DNA of 64,000 nucleotides from Bacillus sp. NTK071 (GCF_017303315.1 NZ_JAFKOI010000004.1:124001-188000); one strand, 5' to 3'. Shown: positions 16,411 through 25,797, counted from the first letter of the stretch. Translations and numbers: made by a program. The notes: generated by a model not told the origin, from the letters alone.

Positions 16411-17613
16411 TTATATATACACATGTTCAGGATGTGGGTGGCTAAGGAAGTCATGGTGAGAAATCGTCCATCCATAAGCTCCTGCATATTCGAATATAAG
16501 AACATCACCAGGTCTAAGCTTCGTCATAAATTCCTTGCGTATTAGCACATCATTAGGCGTACACAATTCTCCTGCAACTGTAACTGCTGCATTAACGATT
16601 TCTGGCCGCTCAAACGGGTAACCCCAGTCTTCAATCGAATAAATTCGAAACGGCTGACTGATTTTCCATGCGGCTGGAAATCGGAGATGATGCGATCCAC
16701 CACGGATTATCGCATAATGTTCATTGTGATTCGTTTTCACATCCAATACTTCCGCAACATAAGACCCACATTCTGCGGTCAAGTATCGGCCGATCTCAAG
16801 AAATAATGTAAGATTCTCATCTTTGTAGTTGATCTCACATGCTGCCAATCCATTAGCAAGCGTATCCCAGTCAAATGGTTCATCAGGGTTCCAGTAGTTG
16901 ATCCCTACCCCACCACCAATGTCGATAATGGGCGTATTCAACTCGTACTCATCTCGCCAAGCTAGTGATTTTTCGATGCACATTTCTACAAATCGCACAT
17001 GTGCTTGTGCATCTAAATTATTGGACATAGCGTGAAAATGAAAACCTTTTACATCAATATGCTCTAGCTCCATTGCTTTTTCAATGAGTTCTGGTAGATC
17101 CCGTTCATCTACGCCAAACTGACTGGGTACGCCAGACATTCTGATATTGCTTTCTGAAACATTCTCACTTAAATTAACTCTGAGAAGAACAGGTAGGATC
17201 AACTCGTTTTGTTCCGCGACATAATTCATTCGATTTAATTCATGGAAGCTCTCTACGTTTAGAAAGTCTACGTTGTGATCCAATGCTTTTTCCATTTCAC
17301 TATCTTTTTTACCAGGTCCTCCGAACAACATCGGTTTATCTGAAACGTTGCTTACTTTACCGATTTCACCAATGGAAGCTACTTCAAAGCCATCAACTAT
17401 CGGATCAAGCGTATTAAGCAGCTCCTTAGCTGGATTTGCTTTAACGGCATAGTAGAACCTACAAAAAGACGGCAAGCTATTTTTTATCGATTCTGCATGT
17501 TGCTTAAGTCGTTCAAGATCATAGACATAGGCACAGATTGGCTCTGAGTCCTGGCCACCCTTTCTTTGTTCAATGTATGTTTCGACAGCACTTTTCTTTT
17601 CAATTGTTTCCAT
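16411..17613 (-). CDS. Fold-III PLP enzyme of the siderophore operon (decarboxylase or racemase)
   Basis: About 400 residues of the alanine-racemase/ornithine-decarboxylase fold. FYYAVKANPAKELL near 54-67 holds the PLP Lys. HFHAMSNN, DIGGGVGINYW, EIGRYLTAECGSYVAEV and GELCTPNDVL (with the Cys used from the second subunit in decarboxylases) follow, and EYAGAYGWTISHHDFLSHPHPE closes the protein. In the staphyloferrin A locus the corresponding gene makes D-ornithine; in staphyloferrin B a relative (SbnH) decarboxylates an intermediate. Which reaction applies here is not decided by the sequence. ATG 17613 follows GGAGG. Confidence 0.82.
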   Translation of the reverse strand: METIEKKSAVETYIEQRKGGQDSEPICAYVYDLERLKQHAESIKNSLPSFCRFYYAVKANPAKELLNTLDPIVDGFEVASIGEIGKVSNVSDKPMLFGGPGKKDSEMEKALDHNVDFLNVESFHELNRMNYVAEQNELILPVLLRVNLSENVSESNIRMSGVPSQFGVDERDLPELIEKAMELEHIDVKGFHFHAMSNNLDAQAHVRFVEMCIEKSLAWRDEYELNTPIIDIGGGVGINYWNPDEPFDWDTLANGLAACEINYKDENLTLFLEIGRYLTAECGSYVAEVLDVKTNHNEHYAIIRGGSHHLRFPAAWKISQPFRIYSIEDWGYPFERPEIVNAAVTVAGELCTPNDVLIRKEFMTKLRPGDVLIFEYAGAYGWTISHHDFLSHPHPEHVYI

Positions 17614-17628
17614 CACGTTGCCTCCACC

Positions 17629-18864
17629 TTATGTATTCCATAGTTCCGGACGTCTCCAAACGAGAAGAAGTGTCGTGAAAAAGCAGCCGAAACCCATAAC
17701 TAAACCCGCTATGAGTGTACCAAAATGACCAGCAATCACTCCAATAAGAAGGGCTCCTAGCGGAATATACGCGCGATCCATTAAGGCAATGCTTAACACT
17801 CTTCCACGTAAAGCCTGTGTAACTTGCATCTGAAGTGTGATTCTGCTTGTCGTCCGATACAATTGACTCGTAAAACCTACACTTAGCATTAGCATAAGTG
17901 ATAATAAATAACTTCCATTAAATAGAATAAATAACCCGAGAAACAATCCGAACCCAAGGGCAGAGAGAATCAAGACTTTTCCTTGATAACGCGGTTGGTT
18001 CAAGGAAAGGACTAGCGTTGCGATGATTGCCCCAATGGAAGAAATGGATAGTAACAAACCAAAACCATCAGGTCCCATCCCCATCAACTCTTCAGCAAAC
18101 AGCGGAAGCATTGTTGTATATGGAAAGCCAAAAATCATTGGTGCGATCGCGAACAATAAAATCGTAACAATTAGGCGGTTTTCCTTCATATAATGAAACG
18201 TTTCTTTCAAGTCCTCTTTGTTGGTTGCGTGATGTTTATCAAGTAAACATGCAGGAGAATTTGTTTGAATGAAAGCTAGAGAAAACAGCATGACGAGAGT
18301 CCCACATGCAACGAATAGAAAGAGTACCGGCGCACTCACGGTAAGCAAGAGCGAGCCTGCAAGCGCTGGTCCAAGCATACGTGCAAGGTTGATCACCAAC
18401 GTTTGGAGTGAGATAGCGCTTCCGAGTCGGCTTTCATCAACCAGATCCGATAAGAACGCATTTCGAACCGGAACTTCAATTGTCATAAAGAGCGATCTTC
18501 CAACTACGGCTATATAAAGAAAGACAACAGAAACTTGAGCAAACACAAGATAAGAAAGTAAAGCAGTGGTAAGAATTATGCCAATATAACTCACCGCGAG
18601 AATGGTCTTGCGGTTATACCGATCGGCTAGCACTCCTGCCTGTATTCCAAATATGAGGATTGGAAGTAATCTGCATGCGTTTAGAATCGCAAGAGCGACT
18701 GGAGAACCTGTCCATTGATAGACTAGCCAGTTCAATAGCGTAAGGTCCATCCAATCTGTCGTACGAACGAAGAAACTTCCACCTAGAAAATACCGAAATG
18801 AACGAGATGTTAGAGCCGAATGATCACTGAATGCTAACCGTTTTATTCTACTCACTTTCCTCAT
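17629..18864 (-). CDS. MFS transporter, probable siderophore exporter
   Basis: About 411 residues, 12 helices. The loop 2-3 signature reads ADRYNRKTIL. It belongs to the enterobactin-exporter-like branch (long hydrophobic run, GPALAGSLL, MLSVGFTSQLYR). Placed between the NIS synthetases and the PLP enzyme, it should export the finished siderophore. The open frame reaches back to 18915 inside the preceding synthetase gene. No start has a strong ribosome site; I chose ATG 18864, which overlaps the previous stop and suggests coupling. The start could also be 18915 or a GTG near 18855. Confidence 0.82.
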   Translation of the reverse strand: MRKVSRIKRLAFSDHSALTSRSFRYFLGGSFFVRTTDWMDLTLLNWLVYQWTGSPVALAILNACRLLPILIFGIQAGVLADRYNRKTILAVSYIGIILTTALLSYLVFAQVSVVFLYIAVVGRSLFMTIEVPVRNAFLSDLVDESRLGSAISLQTLVINLARMLGPALAGSLLLTVSAPVLFLFVACGTLVMLFSLAFIQTNSPACLLDKHHATNKEDLKETFHYMKENRLIVTILLFAIAPMIFGFPYTTMLPLFAEELMGMGPDGFGLLLSISSIGAIIATLVLSLNQPRYQGKVLILSALGFGLFLGLFILFNGSYLLSLMLMLSVGFTSQLYRTTSRITLQMQVTQALRGRVLSIALMDRAYIPLGALLIGVIAGHFGTLIAGLVMGFGCFFTTLLLVWRRPELWNT

Positions 18865-20872
18865 CCATTTGATGAAGAGGATTCGCGACCTCTGTATAGC
18901 AATAGTCTTTTGCATTCGTTAATCGCATTTTGGTGAGTGATTTATGCATAACATTCGGCTTGAATAAGAATTCACGATCGTTTACTACGTTTTCTTCTAC
19001 CCCTTTTTGAAGGGAAAGGGATTGTAATGTCTGGTCACAAACGTGCTTAACTCGCTTCCAAAACGTCTCCTCCTCAACTCCTGAGTATTGAACAAGCTGA
19101 CGGACGATTTCACCAAGATGGTTTTGGAAAACCGTATAATACAGCTTATTGTGCATCTCGGATAGTTTGTCGGTTATGGAAACAGATCCACTGGTAAACG
19201 TTAGTGCAATTCCTTGCTGATCAAGACGCTCTTTATAAATTCGTGCACCACCCCAGTCTCGGAAAAAGAAGCGAGAAAGTCGTCCCTCTTTAAAAACTGG
19301 AATACTATTCTGAAGATGACCCTCAAGAGCGACTCCGTATTTTACCATCAATGTTAAATAGCCTGGAATGACAGTGGTGATGTAGTCTTCAAAGAAGGGG
19401 AAAACAGCGCTGTTCTTCGTTAAGTTGTTCGCTTTCGCATAGTGCGTAACAAGTTCTGCAAGAATCGTTTGGTCACTTAATGGAGATTGTGCATACAATG
19501 CAGGTCCTGCAACAGCTAATTCATCTTCTTTCAGCTCATCCTCAATCGTTTCACGCAACAACATCGTTAAATTTCTACTTTTTAATTTGTCCGTTGAGTT
19601 GAAAGCAACCCCTGCAATTTCGTTTAATGGTATAAAGTTTTTTAACAATGGTTCTTTTTCCATAATCTTTTGAATCATCGATGTAAACAATGTCGAATTC
19701 ATAGCGGTTTGAGTCGAGATCGACCTTATCGTAGAAGTCATCTGACTGTTAACCGCAAGCTTTAATGATGGTGATGAACTGTTTTTCGGATAAACGGTTC
19801 GGAATGAAGAGGTCGCCTCCGCTTCTAGTTTGACACTTTCAATCATCATCATCATTCCTTCATTAAGCTCTCTCGCATAAACACTTGGAATCGAGTGTTC
19901 ATACTGCCATTCATGAACTGGTATGATTTCGTACAAATCTGGTATTAATCCTTTTTGTGTTAACTCCGTAAGGCACTGCTTCAATTCATCTGGATAGTAG
20001 GGCTCAAGCAAGTGCTGTGTTTCTGTGTCTGTTGTTAAGACATGCTTACGATCCACTGCAACGAAACGAACGTTAAACGTTTGATGAAACTCAGGAGCAT
20101 AACGGAAAATGTCTTCAGGATTTAATCCCATTTTGGTCTTGGCTCCAGGGTGCAAATGGTGTCCATCAAGCACAAGTTGTTCTAAGAATAAACTTTGAGA
20201 AAAGGTCGGATCTTCTTTCTTTTTCTTAAGAAGATAGTCCCCTGTTGAATTAGCAGCTAATCGACTTGCTTCTTTCTGAATTTCTTTTTTCCATAACTCT
20301 TCATACATATAAGCTAACTCCAGATTAGCCGTCCCATTGTTAAGCTCATTTATAAAATGATCTAGATTCACTTGATCGTCATGGCCGAACAACAGCTTAA
20401 TTAAGTCCGATGCTAGCTTAATGACAGTCATTCCGTTCTCGTTCATGTATAAAATCTCATCCGTTGTTTCAATTCGTTGAAACGCATACTCATTCTGAAT
20501 CGGAAAAACAATGAACGAATCAGTAGACTCAACCACTTTATAAGTAAGGTCCTCACGAATCGGATACTCCTGGATATGCTTTATAAATTTTTTCCACTGT
20601 TTAGTATCTTTCTCTCGATTCACGATATAAACTGAACCCATTTTCTTCAGATCAAACGCTTCAGCATAAAAGTTATTAATGTTTTCTCTAAGAATTGATG
20701 ATGCTAATTTATGAAGAATCCCCTTTCGCCCTTTATCTAGGTTCGCCATATAACGATTTGCGTTAGAAGGCTGCTGTTTCATAACGAAACGCATACAGTT
20801 CACTTCTTCTTCTAACATGAAATCCTTATCGTTTCTATCATTCATCAGACTCTTAATGTATTGAATCGACAT
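18848..20872 (-). CDS. NIS siderophore synthetase (IucA/IucC family), second
   Basis: 674 residues. The family core contains GHHLHPGAKTKMGL near 230 (ATP site), IPVHEWQYEH, LKLAVNSQMTSTIRSIS near 370, and GVALEGHLQNSIPVFKEG, then FFRDWGG (substrate loop and catalytic core). The C-terminal FhuF-like part has the YTVFQNHLGEIV segment. Such enzymes adenylate a carboxylate of citrate and condense it with an amine or alcohol. It starts at ATG 20872, five bases after the stop of the first synthetase, with GAGGTG overlapping that stop, so the two are translationally coupled. Confidence 0.93.
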   Translation of the reverse strand: MSIQYIKSLMNDRNDKDFMLEEEVNCMRFVMKQQPSNANRYMANLDKGRKGILHKLASSILRENINNFYAEAFDLKKMGSVYIVNREKDTKQWKKFIKHIQEYPIREDLTYKVVESTDSFIVFPIQNEYAFQRIETTDEILYMNENGMTVIKLASDLIKLLFGHDDQVNLDHFINELNNGTANLELAYMYEELWKKEIQKEASRLAANSTGDYLLKKKKEDPTFSQSLFLEQLVLDGHHLHPGAKTKMGLNPEDIFRYAPEFHQTFNVRFVAVDRKHVLTTDTETQHLLEPYYPDELKQCLTELTQKGLIPDLYEIIPVHEWQYEHSIPSVYARELNEGMMMMIESVKLEAEATSSFRTVYPKNSSSPSLKLAVNSQMTSTIRSISTQTAMNSTLFTSMIQKIMEKEPLLKNFIPLNEIAGVAFNSTDKLKSRNLTMLLRETIEDELKEDELAVAGPALYAQSPLSDQTILAELVTHYAKANNLTKNSAVFPFFEDYITTVIPGYLTLMVKYGVALEGHLQNSIPVFKEGRLSRFFFRDWGGARIYKERLDQQGIALTFTSGSVSITDKLSEMHNKLYYTVFQNHLGEIVRQLVQYSGVEEETFWKRVKHVCDQTLQSLSLQKGVEENVVNDREFLFKPNVMHKSLTKMRLTNAKDYCYTEVANPLHQMDEESE

Positions 20873-20876
20873 TTCG

Positions 20877-22835
20877 TTACACCTCGTTCGTTAAACTTAA
20901 AGGATTCGCAATATCCACATAAGCATTTTCTGTAAATTGATTCGTGAGTCTCATTTTAACTAACGCCTTCATGCTTGATTGCGGAGACATCATAAGTTCT
21001 TTATCCTTTAGATTGCACCTAGGGATCGAACTGTCACGGGTTAAAGAAGTATAAATTTCTTTAATCGTGCTTCGAACCGATTTCCAAAGTTGCGCTTCAT
21101 TTACTTGTAACTTGCGCGATAATGCTACGATAATTTCACCCATATGATTATGAATGAGCGCATGGAAAAAGACATCAAGGAGCTCCTGACTACTTTCTGT
21201 CATTAAATTGGTGCTTCCATCAAGCTCCTCTAGGCCGATAAAATGACTTAATCGTTCATTCATGACCCGAATTCCACCGTTATCTCTCACAATCATGCGT
21301 TCAGGTAATCCATCTCGAAACACGCAAACACAATTCTGCAAGTGAACTTCCATGCTGATTCCGTACTTAGTGATTAACGTTAAAACGCCCGGGAAAAGAA
21401 CACTTGCATATTTTTCAATATAGTCGACAGCTGCAGCCGAAATAGAAGCGAACTTATTATTTCTAGCATAATTTAGAATTAGCTCTTCCATTAAAAGTTG
21501 ATTTGTCACAGGAGACTCGTTAATAAGGGCAGCCGCAGGCAGTGCGATTTCCTCATTTGTTAGAGACGCTTCTGGATTCTCCCTTATAATCGATGCTAAA
21601 TTCTTCTGAAGGAAATAACGATCGTCTGCACCAACTGACGGGTCTGGTTCGAAATGAATTCCCGCTTCTTCACTCATAAAACGTAACGAACTTTTGATAA
21701 GTGAGTCATTTGCCGTAATCGTTTGGAGAACAGAAGATACCTTAGGTCCATTACGAGTTGAAGCTGCTGAAACAGTTCTGATTGCACTTGTCATTTGGAC
21801 GTTCATAGCCGTTTTAATATGATGTTTTGTCTGATCTCCGAGCGGTGCCAAAGAACGAAAAGAAACAAGTGCTGCTGTCTCTATTGTGCTCCCTTCAAGA
21901 GGGACAATCCAATTATTGTCGAGAGCTTCTTTATAGTATGACTTGATTGTATTTTTAAATTGCCACGGATGAACAGGAATCAGCTCATAATCGTTTAAGT
22001 TCAGTTTCTTACTAGACATGACGAATTTAAATTGATTCGAAACTTCAGGGTACTCTTCCAATAGAATTCCGGTTGCTGATCGATTTTCTAAATTCGTCAT
22101 CTGACAGAATTTCTTATGAACGGCTACAGGAATGACATTCGGCTCGCCTGTCCACTCAGGTGCAAATTGCGTTACATCTCTTGGAGACAACCCTAGTCGA
22201 GTTCTAGAGCACGGATGAATCGTATGTCCTTGAATGACCCACTGCTCAAAGAAAATGAGTGGACTAAACGATGCGTTTTGACGTTTCTTCTCAAGCACAT
22301 AATTCATCGTATTATTCACTTCAAGCTGCTTCGCTTCTCTTTGAACATTCTTTTTTCTTTCTTCAGCTATTGTTAATGCAAGCGCATAGTTATGTGTGCT
22401 ATTAGTCATTTCTTCAAAGAACTGGTCGATGTGATCGAAGGTCGTGGCGAAACCGTTGTCTGTTAGTAACGACAGGAATTGACTTGGGTTTGTTATCACC
22501 TTTTTATGACCTGACACATTCGCATAAAGGATATCACCGTCGATATCAATGTGACTTAAGGTATAAACCTTAGCGATAGGAACTTCAATTTGTTCATCTT
22601 CGTCGTTGAGCTTAATGATAGCGATTGAGGTTGAGTCTTTCTTGTTTAACCATTCAACTTTCATTAATTTTTCTCGTAGAATCGCTTGAACGAGTTGATG
22701 AAGAATGACTTTCTCAGCTACTCCTAGATTATTTTTATATGGCTTTATAAAATGAGGATAATCTTTTTGTAAGTAAGTAACGACTTCTGAACCGTAGTCG
22801 TATGTACTGTTCACTTCTTTGATGTTGTTCTTCAA
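20877..22835 (-). CDS. NIS siderophore synthetase (IucA/IucC family), first
   Basis: 652 residues and a clear paralogue of the next gene. It has GHTIHPCSRTRLGLSP near 212, IPVHPWQFKNT, TAMNVQMTSAIRTVSAAS, GISMEVHLQNCVCVFRDG and MIVRDNGGIR, and ends with a FhuF-like ALIHNHMGEII. TTG 22835 follows GGAGGG. It is the first gene of the operon and is preceded by two Fur boxes, so iron should repress it. With the other three genes the locus has the same set as staphyloferrin A biosynthesis (two synthetases, MFS exporter, fold-III PLP enzyme). Confidence 0.93.
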   Translation of the reverse strand: MKNNIKEVNSTYDYGSEVVTYLQKDYPHFIKPYKNNLGVAEKVILHQLVQAILREKLMKVEWLNKKDSTSIAIIKLNDEDEQIEVPIAKVYTLSHIDIDGDILYANVSGHKKVITNPSQFLSLLTDNGFATTFDHIDQFFEEMTNSTHNYALALTIAEERKKNVQREAKQLEVNNTMNYVLEKKRQNASFSPLIFFEQWVIQGHTIHPCSRTRLGLSPRDVTQFAPEWTGEPNVIPVAVHKKFCQMTNLENRSATGILLEEYPEVSNQFKFVMSSKKLNLNDYELIPVHPWQFKNTIKSYYKEALDNNWIVPLEGSTIETAALVSFRSLAPLGDQTKHHIKTAMNVQMTSAIRTVSAASTRNGPKVSSVLQTITANDSLIKSSLRFMSEEAGIHFEPDPSVGADDRYFLQKNLASIIRENPEASLTNEEIALPAAALINESPVTNQLLMEELILNYARNNKFASISAAAVDYIEKYASVLFPGVLTLITKYGISMEVHLQNCVCVFRDGLPERMIVRDNGGIRVMNERLSHFIGLEELDGSTNLMTESSQELLDVFFHALIHNHMGEIIVALSRKLQVNEAQLWKSVRSTIKEIYTSLTRDSSIPRCNLKDKELMMSPQSSMKALVKMRLTNQFTENAYVDIANPLSLTNEV

Positions 22836-22865
22836 TCAGAACCCTCCTTTACATCCGCACAGTAT

Positions 22866-22880
22866 TGAAAATGATTATCA
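22866..22880. promoter_or_regulatory. Fur box, proximal
   Basis: TGAAAATGATTATCA is the 7-1-7 Fur pattern (TGATAATCATTTTCA on the other strand), 31 bases from the start of the first synthetase gene. Confidence 0.8.
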
Positions 22881-22902
22881 ATTACTTCTCACTCATACTA
22901 AT

Positions 22903-22917
22903 TGAAAACGATTATCA
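22903..22917. promoter_or_regulatory. Fur box, distal
   Basis: TGAAAACGATTATCA is a second 7-1-7 Fur-like box, 37 bases upstream of the first, consistent with cooperative iron-dependent repression. Confidence 0.75.
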
Positions 22918-23047
22918 CTGTCAAACCTTATCGATAAAACGGGACCATCGCTATAGGTAACGTCCATATATTGGATAGTCCGTTCAACCAGGTGGGGAAT
23001 TTTTCTCATTTCTTTAGTCTACTACATAGCGACAAAATGCACTCATT

Positions 23048-23083
23048 AAAAAGACTAACGAATATGCCTTCGTTAGTCTTTTA
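23048..23083. terminator. Orphan terminator-like hairpin
   Basis: AAAAGACTAACGAA pairs perfectly with TTCGTTAGTCTTTT across a 6-base loop. No gene ends here on either strand. It may mark a decayed gene or end an antisense or leader transcript from the siderophore promoter region. Confidence 0.6.
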
Positions 23084-23091
23084 GCGGTTTA

Positions 23092-23133
23092 GCGGTGCCT
23101 GTCACCACCCGATTTAGCGTGAATATTGTCGAA
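23092..23133 (+). repeat. Dispersed hairpin repeat, loop CCTGT (copy 1)
   Basis: Core GGTGCCTGTCACCACCCG followed by GATTT and, 20 bases on, TTGTCGAATG. First of a pair 60 bases apart. See the finding on the dispersed family. Confidence 0.8.
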
Positions 23134-23150
23134 TGATAAATTAAGCAAAA

Positions 23151-23192
23151 CGCGGGTGACAGGCACCACCCGGTTTTGCTCGAAGGGTGTCG
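23151..23192 (+). repeat. Dispersed hairpin repeat, loop ACAGG (copy 2)
   Basis: Core CGGGTGACAGGCACCACCCG followed by GTTTTGCTCGAA and TGTCGAC. It has the same flank orientation as copy 1, but the 5-base loop is the reverse complement. Confidence 0.8.
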
Positions 23193-23395
23193 ACTGGGAT
23201 AGAGTACAAAAAAAGAAGTGTAGTTGAGCCTCTCATTTTCTGGTTATTTAACTAACTTTAGTCGCTCTATTTCTCTTAAAATCTAACCCAACAGTACAGA
23301 CGCCTACCATTAATTCTGTTGTCCGCTCAGAATGCTTTTCCCGTTTTTTGCACCACCTAAATACGCTCATTCCATTTCTATAATTTACCAAAAAA

Positions 23396-23436
23396 TGAAT
23401 GGATCACATTCTTCTTAATAGAATGTGATCCATTTT
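23396..23436. terminator. Orphan 15-bp hairpin
   Basis: AATGGATCACATTCT pairs perfectly with AGAATGTGATCCATT across 7 bases, then TTTTC. No gene ends nearby. The remaining parts of the 22918-23631 gap hold the two repeat copies and the leader structure described separately; I see no protein-coding gene there. Confidence 0.6.
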
Positions 23437-23467
23437 CTTCGTTAAGCAACATATCTAGGTAAATGTC

Positions 23468-23590
23468 TCTGATGGACAAGAGCCACTTTTGTGGCCTAGC
23501 ATGGCATTCGCTCAGTCAAAGTTTGTCCATTGACGTAATATATCGTAACACTCCACAAATTGTGGTAAACAAATGTCTCAGACATGAATT
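23468..23590 (+). ncRNA. Structured 5' leader of the 23632 transporter, riboswitch candidate
   Basis: An 8-bp outer stem (ATGGACAA 23472-23479 with TTGTCCAT 23523-23530) encloses GCCAC-TTTT-GTGGC and a CATGGCATTCGC strand. It is followed by ATGTCT-C-AGACAT near 23573-23585. The compact junction 100 bases upstream of a transporter start is how ion-responsive riboswitches are usually arranged, but I cannot match it to a named class. Confidence 0.4.
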
Positions 23591-23631
23591 AGCCTACATG
23601 TGAGGGTTAAGAAAGGAAGGAAAAATACAAG

Positions 23632-24972
23632 ATGATCGAAATGATAACGATTGCTACGTTTATTGCAACTCTGTTTTTCATTTTCATTAGACCATGGGGA
23701 ATAAACATTGCACTTCCTGCAACCATTGGCGCTGCCTTCATTATAGTAATTGGCGTTGTTTCCAACAGTGACCTACTTACCATTTCGTCAAAGGTTAGTG
23801 GAGCAGGTATTACAATTGTCGCAACGGTCGTTATGGCGATTGTGTTAGAAAGCTTTGGGTTCTTTCACTGGTGTGCTTCACAGTTAGTAGATCGCTCCAA
23901 AGGTTCAGGAATTCGACTCTTTTTCTATACGAACTTGCTTTGCTTTCTCATGACGCTTTTCTTTAATAACGATGGCAGTATTCTTATCACTACCCCAATT
24001 CTCATCTTACTGTTAAATCATCTATCGTTTTCCATGAAAGAAAAGATTCCTTATTTACTAAGTGGTGCGCTTGTCGCCACAGCATCAAGTGCGCCTATTG
24101 GGGTTAGTAACATTGTGAACCTCATCTCACTGGATATTATTGATATCTCCTTGTACCGACATACCGCTATGATGCTCGTTCCAGCTTCTATTGGCTTATT
24201 CTTCATGGTTCTCTTACTGTATCTCGTATTCAGAAAGCAGTTACCAGCTACTTTTGAAGCAAAAAAGTTTGAAATAAAAGATCAAATTCCTTCCAGGATT
24301 TTTGGAGGATATAATGCCGATCTTGATCCGAAGAAAGTAGCTCGCTTCATGAAAAAAGTTCTTCTATTTGTTTTTACTGTTCGGATCGGATTGTACGTTG
24401 CATCTTACGTAAACTTTCCAGTATCTATTGTTGCCGTAATTGGTTCACTCGCCCTACTAGGTTGGAGGTGGTACTACTTGCGCGTCAATCCACTCGATAT
24501 GCTAAAGAAAACACCGTGGTCTATTTTCTTATTCGCATTTAGTATGTATGTTCTAGTCTTCGGGTTATCAAACATTGGATTAACCGACCTAGTTGTTCGA
24601 TACTTAGAACCTTTCGCTGAGGCTTCTCTTTACCAAGCGAGTGTGATGAATGGACTAGCGGTAACCCTGTTCTCTAACTTATTTAACAACCACCCTGCCT
24701 TAATGATTGGTACCATATCTCTAACTGCAATGACGATTGATCATTCAGTAATGGAAAGCATGTACCTAGCTAGTATCGTAGGTAGTGATATAGGCTCTCT
24801 AATCCTTCCGATGGGAACATTAGCAACACTAATCTGGATGCACATTCTTAAGAAGAAAGGCATCGTGGTAACATGGTGGCAATATATCAAAGTTACTCTT
24901 ATCGTCATTCCACCTACCATTATGGTTACTTGGACACTTTTATACTTCTGGTTAGAGTGGTTATTCTTCTAA
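23632..24972 (+). CDS. ArsB/NhaD-superfamily permease
   Basis: 446 residues with about 11-12 membrane helices. The two re-entrant regions carry NNDGSILITTPILILL near 111-126 and LFNNHPALMIGTISL near 347-361, the paired N-N-D and N-N-H/P motifs of the ion transporter superfamily that includes ArsB, NhaD and citrate carriers. No arsenic gene adjoins it, so an organic-anion or Na+-linked role is as likely as arsenite efflux. ATG 23632 follows GGAAGG. A structured leader precedes it and a terminator overlaps its stop. Confidence 0.75.
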   Translation: MIEMITIATFIATLFFIFIRPWGINIALPATIGAAFIIVIGVVSNSDLLTISSKVSGAGITIVATVVMAIVLESFGFFHWCASQLVDRSKGSGIRLFFYTNLLCFLMTLFFNNDGSILITTPILILLLNHLSFSMKEKIPYLLSGALVATASSAPIGVSNIVNLISLDIIDISLYRHTAMMLVPASIGLFFMVLLLYLVFRKQLPATFEAKKFEIKDQIPSRIFGGYNADLDPKKVARFMKKVLLFVFTVRIGLYVASYVNFPVSIVAVIGSLALLGWRWYYLRVNPLDMLKKTPWSIFLFAFSMYVLVFGLSNIGLTDLVVRYLEPFAEASLYQASVMNGLAVTLFSNLFNNHPALMIGTISLTAMTIDHSVMESMYLASIVGSDIGSLILPMGTLATLIWMHILKKKGIVVTWWQYIKVTLIVIPPTIMVTWTLLYFWLEWLFF

Positions 24973-25001
24973 TAATGCATTATTAGAAGAAATTTTTTTA
25001 G
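24967..25001 (+). terminator. Terminator after the 23632 permease
   Basis: TTCTAATAA and TTATTAGAA form a perfect stem with a TGCA loop, followed by GAAATTTTTTT. Confidence 0.8.
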
Positions 25002-25104
25002 AGTAATAAGCTCTAATACAAGCACCTATACACTTATGAAATTCAAACATACACTATCATATCTTTTACTAGAAAGTTGGTTTTAATTTAAGAAAGAAAG
25101 ACAG

Positions 25105-25711
25105 ATGGAAATGTGACTGCGACACTTTGTTATGTGATTGTCATAAGAAACATTCAAATCATTGTGATTGTCATAAGAAACATTCGAATCATTGTGATTG
25201 TCATAAATGTTGTTGTCAAGGGCCTCCATGACCTCCAGGACCTAGAGGCGACACTGGCGCTCAAGGACCTAAAGGCGACACCGGACCTCCAGGACCTAAA
25301 GGGGATACCGGCGCGACTGCCAATACAATTTATCTAGCAGCAGAAGTTGTTCCTAGTGGACATTTCTTAGGAATCGGTTCATCAGATAATCAATTCGCAA
25401 AAAGTAATGTGGTTGTTCCGGCAGATGCAACTATTACAGGATTAGTCGTTAGTATTCGAGATGAGATCTTAACCACACAGAATGTTACAGCTGAAATTTA
25501 TAGGAGTACAAACTGTGGATTTGCATCTATTGCAACTGGAATTATTGCTACAGTAACTGGACCTAACAACCAAAATTCACCGAATTGCTGTGCAGTGGCT
25601 ACCGCAAAATTTCCTGTCAAACAATGCGATTTGCTGTCTGTAAGAATCACCCATAGTGGCAACCAGTCATTACAGGACGGCGCTACAGCTGCTATTCTTT
25701 TTTCCACATAA
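25105..25711 (+). pseudogene. Broken Cys/His-rich collagen-like surface or spore protein
   Basis: Frame 25112-25711 reads CDCDTLLCDCHKKHSNH, then further CDCHKKHSNH units, CDCHKCCCQGPP, a run of Gly-X-Y triplets (GPR GDT GAQ GPK GDT GPP GPK GDT GAT), and a 130-residue beta-rich C-terminal domain like those of exosporium proteins. Two lesions break it. The Gly codon GGA expected at 25229 is TGA, and the only plausible start (ATG 25105) is one base out of frame, curable by losing one A from the AAA at 25109-25111. The C-terminal domain (LAAEVVPSGHFLG onward) stays open to TAA. A terminator follows. Confidence 0.8.
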
Positions 25712-25724
25712 ACTTTATTGTTGA

Positions 25725-25760
25725 AGAGCAAATTCATAGAATATGAATTTGTTCTTTTTT
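25725..25760 (+). terminator. Terminator after the collagen-like gene
   Basis: GAGCAAATTCAT and ATGAATTTGTTC form a stem followed by TTTTTT. Confidence 0.8.
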
Positions 25761-25797
25761 ATGATTTAACCCCATTTTTCTTCTATCGGATTCCATT

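Noticed and set aside
25113-25337. 74-codon frame with Val/Ile repeats
   Set aside because: It is an out-of-frame reading of the Cys/His and collagen repeats, which only make sense in the neighbouring frame.
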